From Butyricicoccus_A sp945486175 (GTDB lineage: Bacteria > Bacillota > Clostridia > Oscillospirales > Butyricicoccaceae), in assembly GCA_945829445.1 (NCBI GenBank), contig CALZUY010000003.1, positions 1 to 64,000 on the forward strand: a DNA stretch of 64,000 nucleotides, given 5' to 3'. This document shows, piece by piece, positions 24,719-32,575 of this stretch (within the stretch, counting starts at the first letter, position 1; each line of letters begins with the position of its first letter). The notes under the pieces were generated by a model, which had not been told where the DNA came from, ran no database searches, and worked only from the letters and a program-made list of their open reading frames with translations. The position numbers were made by a program, and so were the translations under genes.

Positions 24719-26538
24719 AAGACCCCAAAAAACCATTGATATACTATTCGTTGATTGTCATCGCCCTTCTGTGCCTGCTCAATGGACTGGTTATGCCGTA
24801 TCTGGCAGAGAGCCAGGTGAAGGAGGTGGATTACAGTACCTTCCTCCAGATGGTCGAAGACAAAGAGGTAGGTAAGGTAAACGTATCTTCCACACAAATT
24901 ACATTTACTGACAAAGCAGAAGAGAACTATTACAAAACCGGTGTTATGAATGACCCGGATCTGGTCAACCGCCTGAATGAATCCGGCGCGCAGTTTACCA
25001 CTGATATCGTCAAACAGATGTCACCTATCATGAGCCTGCTCATCGGCTATGTCATCCCGATCATTGTGTTCATTGCGCTCGGCAATTACATGATGAAGAA
25101 GATTCAGCAGAAAAACGGCGGCGGCAATTCCATGATGTTCGGCATGGGCAAGAGCAATGCGAAGATCTATGTCAAGTCGACGACCGGCATTCATTTTGAA
25201 GATGTCGCAGGTGAGGACGAGGCAAAGGAATTATTACAGGAAATTGTCGATTTCCTGCACAATCCACAGAAATACACTGAAATCGGTGCGTCCATGCCGA
25301 AGGGCGCCCTGCTCGTCGGCCCTCCGGGCACCGGTAAGACACTGCTTGCCAAGGCAGTTGCAGGCGAGGCAGATGTACCGTTTTTCTCCATTTCCGGCTC
25401 GGAATTTGTCGAAATGTTCGTTGGCATGGGCGCGGCAAAGGTACGCGACCTGTTCAAGCAGGCGGCAGAAAAGGCGCCGTGCATCGTCTTTATCGACGAG
25501 ATCGATGCCATCGGCAAAAAGCGTGACGGACAGATCGGCGGCAACGACGAGCGTGAACAGACGCTGAACCAGCTGCTGACCGAGATGGATGGCTTCGATG
25601 GCTCGAAGGGCGTTGTCATTCTGGCAGCAACCAACCGTCCGGAGTCGCTCGACCCGGCACTGCTGCGTCCGGGACGTTTTGACCGCCGTGTACCGGTTGA
25701 GCTGCCTGACCTCAAGGGCCGTGAGGAAATCCTCAAGGTACATGCGAAAAAAATCCGCACCTCTCCGAACATCGATTTCAATGCGGTGGCACGTGCGGCG
25801 TCCGGCGCATCCGGTGCGGAGCTGGCGAATATTGTCAATGAAGCGGCGCTGCGCGCTGTCCGTGACGGCAGAAAAATGGCGTCGCAGGCAGACCTTGAGG
25901 AGAGCGTAGAGGTCGTTATCGCGGGCTACCAGAAGAAAAACCGCGTGCTGTCCAACAAGGAAAAGCTGATTGTATCCTATCATGAGATCGGACATGCACT
26001 GGTTGCGGCAAAGCAGACTGACTCCGCGCCGGTACATAAGATCACGATTATCCCGCGCACCTCCGGCGCGCTGGGCTATACCATGCAGGTCGAGCAGGAT
26101 GAGCACTTCCTGATGAGCAAGCCGGAAATCGAGAACAAGATTGCGACGTTTACCGGCGGCCGCGCCGCGGAGGAGCTGGTATTTGACAGCGTCACCACAG
26201 GCGCCTCCAACGATATCGAGCAGGCGACCAAGCTGGCGCGCGCGATGATTACGCGCTTCGGCATGAGCGATGAGTTTGGCATGGTTGCGATGGAGACCGT
26301 GAACAACCAGTATCTCGGCGGGGACACCTCGCTGGCCTGCTCGGCAGAGACACAGACGATGATTGACAAAAAGGTTGTCGAAATTGTCCGCGAGCAGCAC
26401 GACAAGGCGAAGCAGATTCTGTGGGACAACATGGGCAAGCTGCATGAGCTGTCCAAGTTCCTGTATGAAAACGAGACCATCACCGGCGAGGAGTTTATGC
26501 GCATCCTCGAGGGTGACAACTGGGCCGGCAGCTTCTGA
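24706..26538 (+). CDS. ftsH: ATP-dependent zinc metalloprotease FtsH
   Basis: This 610-aa membrane protease has two membrane helices (about 15-35 and 107-128) flanking a small extracytoplasmic domain. An AAA ATPase (GPPGTGKT near residue 204, VFIDEIDAIG, RPGRFDRRVPV) and the M41 protease follow. The zinc site reads HEIGH near 426, where most family members have HEAGH; the catalytic residues are kept. It degrades misfolded membrane and short-lived cytosolic proteins. A GTG start with AAAGGAG 8 nt upstream lies inside the 3' end of the AI-2E gene. No tilS or hpt gene is adjacent, unlike in many Firmicutes. Confidence 0.96.
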   Translation: MQEVKDPKKPLIYYSLIVIALLCLLNGLVMPYLAESQVKEVDYSTFLQMVEDKEVGKVNVSSTQITFTDKAEENYYKTGVMNDPDLVNRLNESGAQFTTDIVKQMSPIMSLLIGYVIPIIVFIALGNYMMKKIQQKNGGGNSMMFGMGKSNAKIYVKSTTGIHFEDVAGEDEAKELLQEIVDFLHNPQKYTEIGASMPKGALLVGPPGTGKTLLAKAVAGEADVPFFSISGSEFVEMFVGMGAAKVRDLFKQAAEKAPCIVFIDEIDAIGKKRDGQIGGNDEREQTLNQLLTEMDGFDGSKGVVILAATNRPESLDPALLRPGRFDRRVPVELPDLKGREEILKVHAKKIRTSPNIDFNAVARAASGASGAELANIVNEAALRAVRDGRKMASQADLEESVEVVIAGYQKKNRVLSNKEKLIVSYHEIGHALVAAKQTDSAPVHKITIIPRTSGALGYTMQVEQDEHFLMSKPEIENKIATFTGGRAAEELVFDSVTTGASNDIEQATKLARAMITRFGMSDEFGMVAMETVNNQYLGGDTSLACSAETQTMIDKKVVEIVREQHDKAKQILWDNMGKLHELSKFLYENETITGEEFMRILEGDNWAGSF

Positions 26539-26555
26539 TATACGACAAAACACGG

Positions 26556-26586
26556 CAGCGCCGCAGGGGGAAAACCTGCGGCGCTG
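26556..26586 (+). terminator. Terminator of ftsH
   Basis: A 12-bp perfect stem (CAGCGCCGCAGG / CCTGCGGCGCTG) is followed by T5. Confidence 0.9.
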
Positions 26587-26597
26587 TTTTTATGCGG

Positions 26598-27677
26598 TTA
26601 TATGTCGACGGAGTAAACAGTGTCCCCGATGGTGATGCTCTGGATTTCGTTGAGGGGGATGATTTCACCAAAAATCATGTTGTTGGAAAAATACGCTGCA
26701 TCTTCTGTGAATCGTATCGAACCGCCGCCGTCCAGCATTTCGGCGTTGTTCTCGTCCTGCGTATGGACATGGTCATGATAAGTGAGGAAACGCGTGCTGC
26801 CGTCCGTTTTTGTCACGACGATCTCAAGTGCATGGCTCCGGTCAGTTGCTTCCGGCAGCTCAGTTGTTTCCGGCAGCTCCCACTCGATGTACATGCCGAA
26901 TGGGGAGACCGAGGAAGCGGTCAGCCTGGCAGCGTGCCCGTCCGACAGAGTAAATTCGGCATTTCCCTCAAGCGGTACGGAGGAATCAGGATAATCGGCA
27001 TCTATGGAGAAGCTCCAGGTTCCTTTGGCGAGGGTGTGGCAGGCAGCCTCTCCGGTTTCATCCGGCGTGGTATACATGAGATTTTTAAATTGTGTCTGTA
27101 TGGCGCCGGGATTGAGTTTATTATCGCTGGAAATCACTTGAACAAATTGCAGTTGATTGGCAGCACTGTTTTCGTTTTTTGCGAACCAGAAACTGCTGGC
27201 AGCACCGCTGTCCATTTCACATGCAAAGAACAGATCGTCAAACAGCAGATCTTCTGTAGAAATGTCTTCCGGAAGGGCGCTGTTATCCAACGAGATGGTA
27301 TACACGATACAGGTGTTATGCGAGTCGCCCATAATCGCGTCAGCGGTCATGGTCACGCCGTTCTGTGTCACAGATTCATCGAGCGGCTGACCGATGGCTT
27401 CCAAAATCCCGGTCTGTTGGCTTTCGCCGCCGAAATATGGCGCAAAAATCTCAGCAACCGATTTCAATACACCGGTTGCGCCCGCTGTACAGACGAGCGC
27501 GGCGACAATCACTGCTGTTACCAATACAGTGCGCCGGAACGGCTTTCGGGTGCGTTCTGCATGCCTTTGCTCCTGTTCCGCAGCGGCTGCGGCGACCGAA
27601 GCGAGCCGTGCCTTCTGCCGGGGGGTATAGTGCAGGGAATCCATGTCCCGTCTGTATGTGTCAAATCGTCTGTCCAT
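26598..27677 (-). CDS. DUF4179-type membrane anti-sigma factor
   Basis: This 359-aa protein has a charged cytoplasmic N-terminus (about 48 residues), a single membrane helix (TVLVTAVIVAALVCTAGA) and a large extracellular beta-rich part. That part starts with the DUF4179 core (GQPLDESVTQNGVTMTADAIMGD near residue 95). Its gene overlaps the ECF sigma gene by 17 bp, the classical arrangement in which the cytoplasmic tail holds the sigma factor until a surface signal releases it. No zinc-binding HxxxCxxC motif is visible. Confidence 0.85.
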   Translation of the reverse strand: MDRRFDTYRRDMDSLHYTPRQKARLASVAAAAAEQEQRHAERTRKPFRRTVLVTAVIVAALVCTAGATGVLKSVAEIFAPYFGGESQQTGILEAIGQPLDESVTQNGVTMTADAIMGDSHNTCIVYTISLDNSALPEDISTEDLLFDDLFFACEMDSGAASSFWFAKNENSAANQLQFVQVISSDNKLNPGAIQTQFKNLMYTTPDETGEAACHTLAKGTWSFSIDADYPDSSVPLEGNAEFTLSDGHAARLTASSVSPFGMYIEWELPETTELPEATDRSHALEIVVTKTDGSTRFLTYHDHVHTQDENNAEMLDGGGSIRFTEDAAYFSNNMIFGEIIPLNEIQSITIGDTVYSVDI

Positions 27678-28146
27678 GATCGATACCTCCTAACGCTGTT
27701 TTCAGTCTGGCGCGCCCGCGCGCGAGCCGCGTGTGCACGGTTGCGGTCGGAATGCCGAGAATTTTGCCGATTTCTGCCGCCGGATATCCCTCGTAATAAT
27801 AGAGATAGATCACAGACCGGTAGCGTGCGGGCAGGTCATTCACTGCCGCGAGCACAGAGCCGTCTTCTGCTTCCGGTGCGGGGACATCGGCACAGACCTC
27901 AAGGCCGCAGGTTTTCCGCCGCCATGGGCTTTTGAGCATGTCCTTGCAGGCGTTCGCCGTCATGCGCAGGATATAGGCCTTTTCATGTGCAGGGCTTTCA
28001 AATTCCTGCGGATGTGTCAGCAGGCGGACAAAGACCGTCTGGCAGATGTCCTGTGCATCGTGGGTATTTTTCAAATAGGTATAGCTGAGGCGCAGAATGG
28101 TGTCCGCATAGGTCTGCGCGAGATACTCTGCCCGATTGGTGTTCAT
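27661..28146 (-). CDS. ECF-type RNA polymerase sigma factor
   Basis: This 161-aa protein consists of sigma region 2 (LSYTYLKNTHDAQDICQTVFVRLL near residue 20) and region 4 (NDLPARYRSVIYLYYYEGYPAAEIGKILGI with HTRLARGRARLK in part, residues about 105-155). It lacks regions 1 and 3, as ECF sigma factors do. It is paired with an overlapping DUF4179 anti-sigma factor. A motif resembling an ECF autoregulated promoter (TGAAAGTTTT and CGTCGTA) lies directly upstream, so it probably activates its own operon. Confidence 0.92.
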   Translation of the reverse strand: MNTNRAEYLAQTYADTILRLSYTYLKNTHDAQDICQTVFVRLLTHPQEFESPAHEKAYILRMTANACKDMLKSPWRRKTCGLEVCADVPAPEAEDGSVLAAVNDLPARYRSVIYLYYYEGYPAAEIGKILGIPTATVHTRLARGRARLKTALGGIDHGQTI

Positions 28147-28180
28147 TGTCTCATCTCCTTTGGAGGCCTCTTACCTGTAA

Positions 28181-28206
28181 TACGACGCAGAAAGGCAAAA
28201 ACTTTC
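28181..28206 (-). promoter_or_regulatory. Candidate ECF-dependent promoter of the sigma operon
   Basis: On minus, TGAAAGTTTT (28197-28206) and CGTCGTA (28181-28187) are separated by 9 bp, about 35 bp before the sigma start codon. The CGTC -10 core and AAAGTTTT -35 core resemble ECF autoregulated promoters rather than sigma-A sites. Confidence 0.55.
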
Positions 28207-28226
28207 AGCGCGGAGAGAAAAAATTT

Positions 28227-28254
28227 GCCGGACAGGAAGCTTTTCCTGTCCGGC
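28227..28254 (-). terminator. Terminator of the bioB-acetyltransferase unit
   Basis: An 11-bp stem (GCCGGACAGGA and complement) is followed on minus by AAATTTTTTC. It sits 6 bp after the acetyltransferase stop codon. Confidence 0.85.
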
Positions 28255-28259
28255 GTGGT

Positions 28260-28757
28260 TCAGATAAATGTGAGCTCGTAAATGTTCAGGTGCAGGCGCT
28301 TTCCGAATTTCACGCCCGCATTGCGGATCTGTCCGCAATAGGAAAAACCAAGCTTTTCGTGCAGGTGGATGCTGGCTTCATTGTCACTGGTGATGAGGGA
28401 AACGACGGTTTCAATATTGTCGCATCGCCAGGCATAGCCGAGCACCGCCTGCATCAGCTGCGCGCCGATGTGCTGCCCGCGAAAATCCGGGTGGAGATAG
28501 ACCGAAAGTTCCACGGTTTTGTCAAATGCGGCGCGCTCGCGGTAGCGGGAGAGCGATGCATAGCCCGCGAGTTCTCCGCTGTCGGTTTCATATACCAGCA
28601 GCACATGGCGACCCTGATGCGCATCAAACCACGTGCGGCGGTCGGCATCATCCTTCGGCTCGAGGTCAAAGGTCGCAGTCGTGTTGACGACGGCATCGTT
28701 GTAAATGTCCTTCAGACGGTCGAGGTCACGCGCCTCTGCGCGGCGAATTGTGCCCAT
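28260..28757 (-). CDS. GNAT N-acetyltransferase, phosphinothricin acetyltransferase-like
   Basis: This 165-aa GNAT protein resembles the Pat/Bar and YncA-like subgroup: IYNDAVVNTTATFDLEP near residue 20, ELSVYLHPDFRGQHIGAQLM near 90 (acetyl-CoA loop) and NEASIHLHEKLGFSYCGQI near 125. It should acetylate an amino group of an amino-acid analogue or similar small molecule. The ATG at 28757 shares a base with the bioB stop (TGATG), so translation is coupled. A GTG three codons earlier is the other choice. Confidence 0.88.
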   Translation of the reverse strand: MGTIRRAEARDLDRLKDIYNDAVVNTTATFDLEPKDDADRRTWFDAHQGRHVLLVYETDSGELAGYASLSRYRERAAFDKTVELSVYLHPDFRGQHIGAQLMQAVLGYAWRCDNIETVVSLITSDNEASIHLHEKLGFSYCGQIRNAGVKFGKRLHLNIYELTFI

Positions 28758-29722
28758 CAGTGGCACAGCCGGGGTTCATAGCCCAGCTCACGCAGCATGG
28801 CCATATCAGTCTCGACTGTGATGCCGGAAGTGGTCAGCATGTCACCGGAAATCGCCGCATTTGCACCGGAGCAGAAGCAGGCGCGCCCCTTGTCGGGCAG
28901 CAGGCCGCGTCCGCCTGCCAGACGGATGGATGCCTCCGGAATCAGGAACCGGAATACCGCGACAATGCGGCACATGTCATCATTTGTCAGTTTCGGCAGC
29001 GTTTCATACGGCGTGCCGGGGATTGGATTGAGCATGTTGACCGGAATGGAATGCACGCCCAGCTCACGCAGTTCGAGCACCATGTCGATGCGGTCTTCCA
29101 TGGTCTCCCCCATGCCGACAATGCCGCCGGAACAGACGCTCAGCCCGGCTGCCTGTGCCGCGCGGATGGCCGCACATTTTTCATCAAAGGTATGTGTTGT
29201 GCACACGCTGGGGAAAAACCGGCGGGAGCTTTCGAGGTTGTTGTGCACGCGCGTGGCACCTGCTTCCTTCAGCTTGCGATAGGACGCCTCATCCAGCAGG
29301 CCGTTGGAAATGCAGACCGCAATGCCGGTCTGCTCACGCACGGCACGGATGCTGGCACATTCCTGCTCGACCTCAGCCGGGGTCAGGCGCTTGCCGGAGG
29401 TGACCAGTGAAAAGCGCAGCACGCCGCGTTCATCGTCGCGTTTTGCCTGCGCGGCAATTGTATCGGCATGCAGCATCGGGTATTCCTCCGCGCCGGTGTG
29501 GTAATGTGCGGACTGTGCGCAGAATTTGCAGTTTTCCGAGCATTTTCCGCTCTTTGCGTTGATAATTGTACAGATATCAAATCCATTTCCGCAAAACTGC
29601 CTGCGGATTTCATCGGCTGCTGTGCACAGCTCCTCCAGCGGCATCTCTGCAAGCTCCAGCGCCTGCGCGCGGCTGATTACGCCGCCCTGCCCGACATAGT
29701 TTTTATATTCCTGCATCGTCAT
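28757..29722 (-). CDS. bioB: Biotin synthase
   Basis: This 321-aa radical SAM enzyme inserts sulfur into dethiobiotin. The radical SAM cysteines are in SGKCSENCKFCAQS near residue 58. CSGGIVGMGETMEDRIDM and the [2Fe-2S]-site region (INMLNPIPGTP, FRFLIPEASIRLAGGR) fit BioB. The start follows AGGAGG. No bioA, D or F gene is in the window, so the cell either salvages dethiobiotin or has the other genes elsewhere. It is the first gene of a two-gene unit with the acetyltransferase. Confidence 0.95.
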   Translation of the reverse strand: MTMQEYKNYVGQGGVISRAQALELAEMPLEELCTAADEIRRQFCGNGFDICTIINAKSGKCSENCKFCAQSAHYHTGAEEYPMLHADTIAAQAKRDDERGVLRFSLVTSGKRLTPAEVEQECASIRAVREQTGIAVCISNGLLDEASYRKLKEAGATRVHNNLESSRRFFPSVCTTHTFDEKCAAIRAAQAAGLSVCSGGIVGMGETMEDRIDMVLELRELGVHSIPVNMLNPIPGTPYETLPKLTNDDMCRIVAVFRFLIPEASIRLAGGRGLLPDKGRACFCSGANAAISGDMLTTSGITVETDMAMLRELGYEPRLCH

Positions 29723-29759
29723 AGATGATGGCCTCCTGTTTTGTCATTTGCTTTGTTCT

Positions 29760-29788
29760 ATTGTACAGCAAACAGCCGAGAATGTAAA
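29760..29788 (-). promoter_or_regulatory. Promoter of bioB
   Basis: On minus, TTTACA (29783-29788) and TACAAT (29760-29765) are separated by 17 bp. No convincing BirA palindrome is seen next to it. Confidence 0.7.
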
Positions 29789-30076
29789 CTGAAAAAATAA
29801 AATGGTTGACAATACGTGGGGATAAAATTTACAGGAAGCGGGATTTGGATTGGTCATTTTACCGATAATTTTTCTGCTTCAATAGAAGTATATCGAAAAG
29901 GGGAAAAAAGCTACACAAAAGGGGTATTTAGCGCGGAAAAGTGTGCGCAGACACGTGGGATTTAGTGAAAAAATGGAAAACGGACGGAAGGGAAATGCAG
30001 TACAAAAGGTGGAAAAAAGAAGTATGAACCACGGAAAATGTTGCGAAATCACACGGTATTTTGTGAAAAAAGTGGA

Positions 30077-30187
30077 TTGCATCCCGGCGGAAAATCGCAT
30101 ACAATAAACACAACAGATGAATTGAATCACAGACATTACAATGGCGTAATCAAATCCTTCGGGCGAAGGGTATGATTGCGCTTTTTT
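30077..30187 (+). promoter_or_regulatory. Promoter and leader hairpin before the 179-aa gene
   Basis: TTGCAT (30077-30082) and TACAAT (30100-30105) are separated by 17 bp. About 30 nt into the transcript a hairpin spans 30144-30181: outer arms GCGTAATCA / TGATTGCGC with one G-U pair, inner CCTTCG / CGAAGG. T6 (30182-30187) follows. This is a terminator shape 30 bp ahead of the start codon, so it is either an attenuator or the end of a short RNA. The rest of the 29723-30216 gap is A-rich and shows nothing I recognise. Confidence 0.65.
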
Positions 30188-30216
30188 GTCGTTTTACGGA
30201 AAAGGAGCTTGTTGTT

Positions 30217-30756
30217 ATGACGATCAACAAAAAAATGGCTGTACCGTTTCAGACGATGCTGAGAGATGTGCTGAACGAGTACACAGCAAACGGTGAGCTG
30301 AAAAAGGCCGCCAAATCCAGCTCGATGGCAATGCGTATGGTGGCGGCATATGTGCGCGGTGCACGTGTATTTGAAATTGACCCGGCGTATCCGGAAATGG
30401 GTGAGCTGGACGGCGAGGTTTTCCGCATGAGTGATGGCCCGTCCCTGATGACGGAGACAGATGACTATATCAAGGCATGGTTCCTGATGGAACTGCTTTC
30501 CCGCGAGTTTGGCATGGAAGGTGCTGACCGCATTGAAATGCATATCAATGTATCCAATGAAAAGGCAAAGGCGTATCCGCGCCTGATGCAGGAGCTGGTC
30601 GATGCCATGAGCAATGCATCCAGGACGCACACCTGGAAGAAGTGCCGCTGCGTTGCACTCGACCATCTCGACTGGTTCGAGCATGTCGACCCGATCTTCA
30701 TCTATTCCCTGACCAATCTGGACGGCTCGGTCCAGCGCCTGAGCACTCCGGCATAA
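30217..30756 (+). CDS. Unknown 179-aa protein
   Basis: The product is not recognised. The start at 30217 follows AAAGGAG by 9 nt; an ATG 15 codons upstream lies inside the leader hairpin. The protein is predicted soluble and mostly helical, with a patterned region MAMRMVAAYVRGARVFEIDPAYPEM in part, then an acidic centre and a C-terminus with CRCVALDHLDWFEHVDPIF. There is no signal peptide. It forms a single-gene unit between the leader hairpin and a bidirectional terminator, which suggests dedicated control. Confidence 0.65.
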   Translation: MTINKKMAVPFQTMLRDVLNEYTANGELKKAAKSSSMAMRMVAAYVRGARVFEIDPAYPEMGELDGEVFRMSDGPSLMTETDDYIKAWFLMELLSREFGMEGADRIEMHINVSNEKAKAYPRLMQELVDAMSNASRTHTWKKCRCVALDHLDWFEHVDPIFIYSLTNLDGSVQRLSTPA

Positions 30757-30800
30757 AAAGAGTCTCCTGATACCTGTGACATAGTATTATTTTCCCCAAA

Positions 30801-30830
30801 AAAGGACGCGGCCTGCGGGCTGCGTCCTTT
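30801..30830. terminator. Bidirectional terminator, 179-aa gene / ttcA-like
   Basis: Arms AAAGGACGC and GCGTCCTTT enclose GGCCTGCGGGCT. A- and T-rich flanks lie on both sides, between convergent genes. Confidence 0.85.
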
Positions 30831-30836
30831 TCCATC

Positions 30837-31670
30837 TCATTCTGTTTTGTCGTATTCATCCAGGAAGGTATGCCGTTCCGGACCCTTGTGCCAGCCGAGA
30901 ATGTCATCCACGTTGACATTTTTCACGCTATTGAAAATATTTTTTGCAACCTGGCTGTTGCCCTGTTCCAGATGGGCAATGATCTGCTTGACTTCATAGC
31001 GTTTGGATGATTCCGGGCTGTTTTCGCGGCGGGCTTTGGCGGCAAATTCACACGAACAGGCGAGGAACGTCAGGCCGCAGGCATCGCGCCATGCGAGGAT
31101 ATCGCGTTCGCGCACGAGGTACAGCGGGCGGATGACCTGCATGCCGGGATAATTTTTTGCGTGCAGCTTGGGCAGCATGGTCTGTACCTGCCCGCCATAC
31201 AGCATGGAAAGCAGTGTGGTTTCAACAACATCGTCAAAGTGGTGTCCGAGCGCAATTTTGTTGCAGCCCAGCTCCAGCGCCTTTTCATACAGGCTGCCGC
31301 GCCGCAGGCGGGAACACAGGAAACAGGGATTGTCCGTTTCGCGGTTGACCGTCTCGAACAGGCGGGTGCTGTACCACTGTGTGTCCAGTCCGAGTGCCTG
31401 TATATTCTGTTCGATCTGTGCGCGGCTCTCCGGCGTGTAGCCGGGATCCATGGACAGCCCGATGAGTGTGAACGGAATGTCAGATATTTTTTGCAGCATG
31501 GTCAGTGCGCAGGCGAGCAGCATGGAGTCCTTGCCGCCGGAAATGCATACGGCGATGCGGTCGCCCGGCTGGATCAGCTCGTATTCCCGGATTGCGTTTC
31601 GGATAGGTTTCCAGATTTTGCGGCTGAATGCTGTGGTAATCGCCCTCTGGGCGGAGCTTTGTGCGGACAT
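30837..31670 (-). CDS. TtcA-like PP-loop tRNA thiolation protein
   Basis: This 277-aa protein belongs to the TtcA/TtuA branch of PP-loop ATPases. It has the PP-loop CISGGKDSMLLACAL near residue 43, the cysteine pair NPCFLCSRLRRG near 113 and the ALGHHFDDVVETTLLSMLYGGQ block near 140. A further Cys pair sits in LACSCEFAAKAR. Such enzymes bind an Fe-S cluster and thiolate tRNA bases (2-thiocytidine 32 in E. coli). The Gram-positive members are less studied, so the exact tRNA target is uncertain. Its ribosome site GGGGAGG lies in the 3' arm of the upstream hairpin. Confidence 0.85.
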   Translation of the reverse strand: MSAQSSAQRAITTAFSRKIWKPIRNAIREYELIQPGDRIAVCISGGKDSMLLACALTMLQKISDIPFTLIGLSMDPGYTPESRAQIEQNIQALGLDTQWYSTRLFETVNRETDNPCFLCSRLRRGSLYEKALELGCNKIALGHHFDDVVETTLLSMLYGGQVQTMLPKLHAKNYPGMQVIRPLYLVRERDILAWRDACGLTFLACSCEFAAKARRENSPESSKRYEVKQIIAHLEQGNSQVAKNIFNSVKNVNVDDILGWHKGPERHTFLDEYDKTE

Positions 31671-31678
31671 AAAAACAA

Positions 31679-31732
31679 CCTCCCCGGTACATGCCTGAAC
31701 GTATCATAGCATGGAACGGGGAGGTGCGTCAA
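31679..31732 (-). promoter_or_regulatory. Terminator hairpin with an embedded promoter and SD
   Basis: On minus, CCTCCCCG (from 31717-31724) pairs with CGGGGAGG (from 31679-31686), with an inner CATGC/GCATG stem, then TTGTTTTT and the ATG. This is the terminator of the rubredoxin fusion gene. Its 3' arm is the Shine-Dalgarno of the ttcA-like gene. TTGACG (31727-31732) and TATGAT (31703-31708), 18 bp apart, form a promoter whose start point lies in the loop. Confidence 0.65.
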
Positions 31733-31735
31733 ATA

Positions 31736-32362
31736 TCAGAGTTTTTCAAACTTGCTGGCGGGCTGTTTGCAGACCGGGCAGCGGAAATCATCGGGCAGCG
31801 TGTCCGATTTGTGGACATAACCGCAGACGGTGCAGCGATAGCCGTAATGCTCGTCCAGCGTGCGGTAAACCGGCGCATTGGCAGGAATGACCTTGCCGGC
31901 GTTTTTGAACATTTCAACGGTGAGCACGCCGCCGGGCTGGAGTACCTCAGCCTCAGTTACTTCGGCGATAAACATGACATGCGAGCCGAGATCGACCTGT
32001 TGGATGACACGGAAGCTCATGCGCACTGCCATGCCGTCAGTGATATACGGACAGCCGGCTTCGTCGGTTTTCGTCTCATATTCTGCAAATTTGTCGGTGA
32101 CACGGCCGGATTTGTAGCCGAACAGCTTGATGATTGTATCCGGGCAGTCTGCCGCAGCGACAGTCGCACTGAACGCGCCGGTTTGCGCGACAGCAGCTTG
32201 GGTCATGTTGTATTTGTTGAGTGACACGGCGAATTTCGCCGGATTGGAGGATGTGAGCTGCTGCAGTGAGTTGACGACACAGCCACGGAACGCGCCGTCG
32301 AGGCAGCTGCCGACGATGGCGATGGAATAGGAAATGCTGTCAAAAGCTTTTCTGTCTAACAT
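31736..32362 (-). CDS. Flavin reductase-rubredoxin fusion protein
   Basis: This 208-aa protein has an FMN-binding flavin-reductase-like domain (residues about 1-160, with GCVVNSLQQLTSSNPAKFAVSLNK and GAFSATVAAAD) fused to a C-terminal rubredoxin. The rubredoxin iron ligands are in YRCTVCGYVHKSD and DDFRCPVCKQP. This layout is that of high-molecular-weight rubredoxins (Hrb, NAD(P)H:rubredoxin type), which feed electrons to flavodiiron oxygen or NO reductases in anaerobes. No flavodiiron gene is in the window. An oxygen-defence role is inferred from the family. Confidence 0.92.
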   Translation of the reverse strand: MLDRKAFDSISYSIAIVGSCLDGAFRGCVVNSLQQLTSSNPAKFAVSLNKYNMTQAAVAQTGAFSATVAAADCPDTIIKLFGYKSGRVTDKFAEYETKTDEAGCPYITDGMAVRMSFRVIQQVDLGSHVMFIAEVTEAEVLQPGGVLTVEMFKNAGKVIPANAPVYRTLDEHYGYRCTVCGYVHKSDTLPDDFRCPVCKQPASKFEKL

Positions 32363-32485
32363 AAATGAGCCCTCCCTAAAATAAGAATTATTATTATAAT
32401 ACGGGAAAATATGTTATTTGTCTACCATAAAATGTTACAAAAAGAAAAAGAAAATTTTGGACATCCTGTTCTCTGTTTGGGCGCA

Positions 32486-32539
32486 TTGACAGGAGAAGGG
32501 AGGCGTGGTATACTGAGCCAGAACCGACCGGTCGGTCGG
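32486..32539 (+). promoter_or_regulatory. RND operon promoter with a TetR-type operator
   Basis: TTGACA (32486-32491) and TATACT (32509-32514) are separated by 17 bp, a near-consensus strong promoter. A perfect 14-bp palindrome, ACCGACCGGTCGGT, lies at 32523-32536, just past the start point, and is of the type bound by TetR/AcrR repressors. The TetR gene at the end of the operon is the likely regulator. Confidence 0.85.
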
Positions 32540-32575
32540 AAAATCGAAACGCAATTCTTTCACAGGAGAACAGTT

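Noticed and set aside
25234..26553. Minus-strand open frame of 439 codons
   Set aside because: Antisense to the well-supported ftsH gene, with no ribosome site or family motif.
29760..29810. BirA operator at bioB
   Set aside because: TTTACA and TTGTAC fragments occur but no full BirA palindrome can be built.
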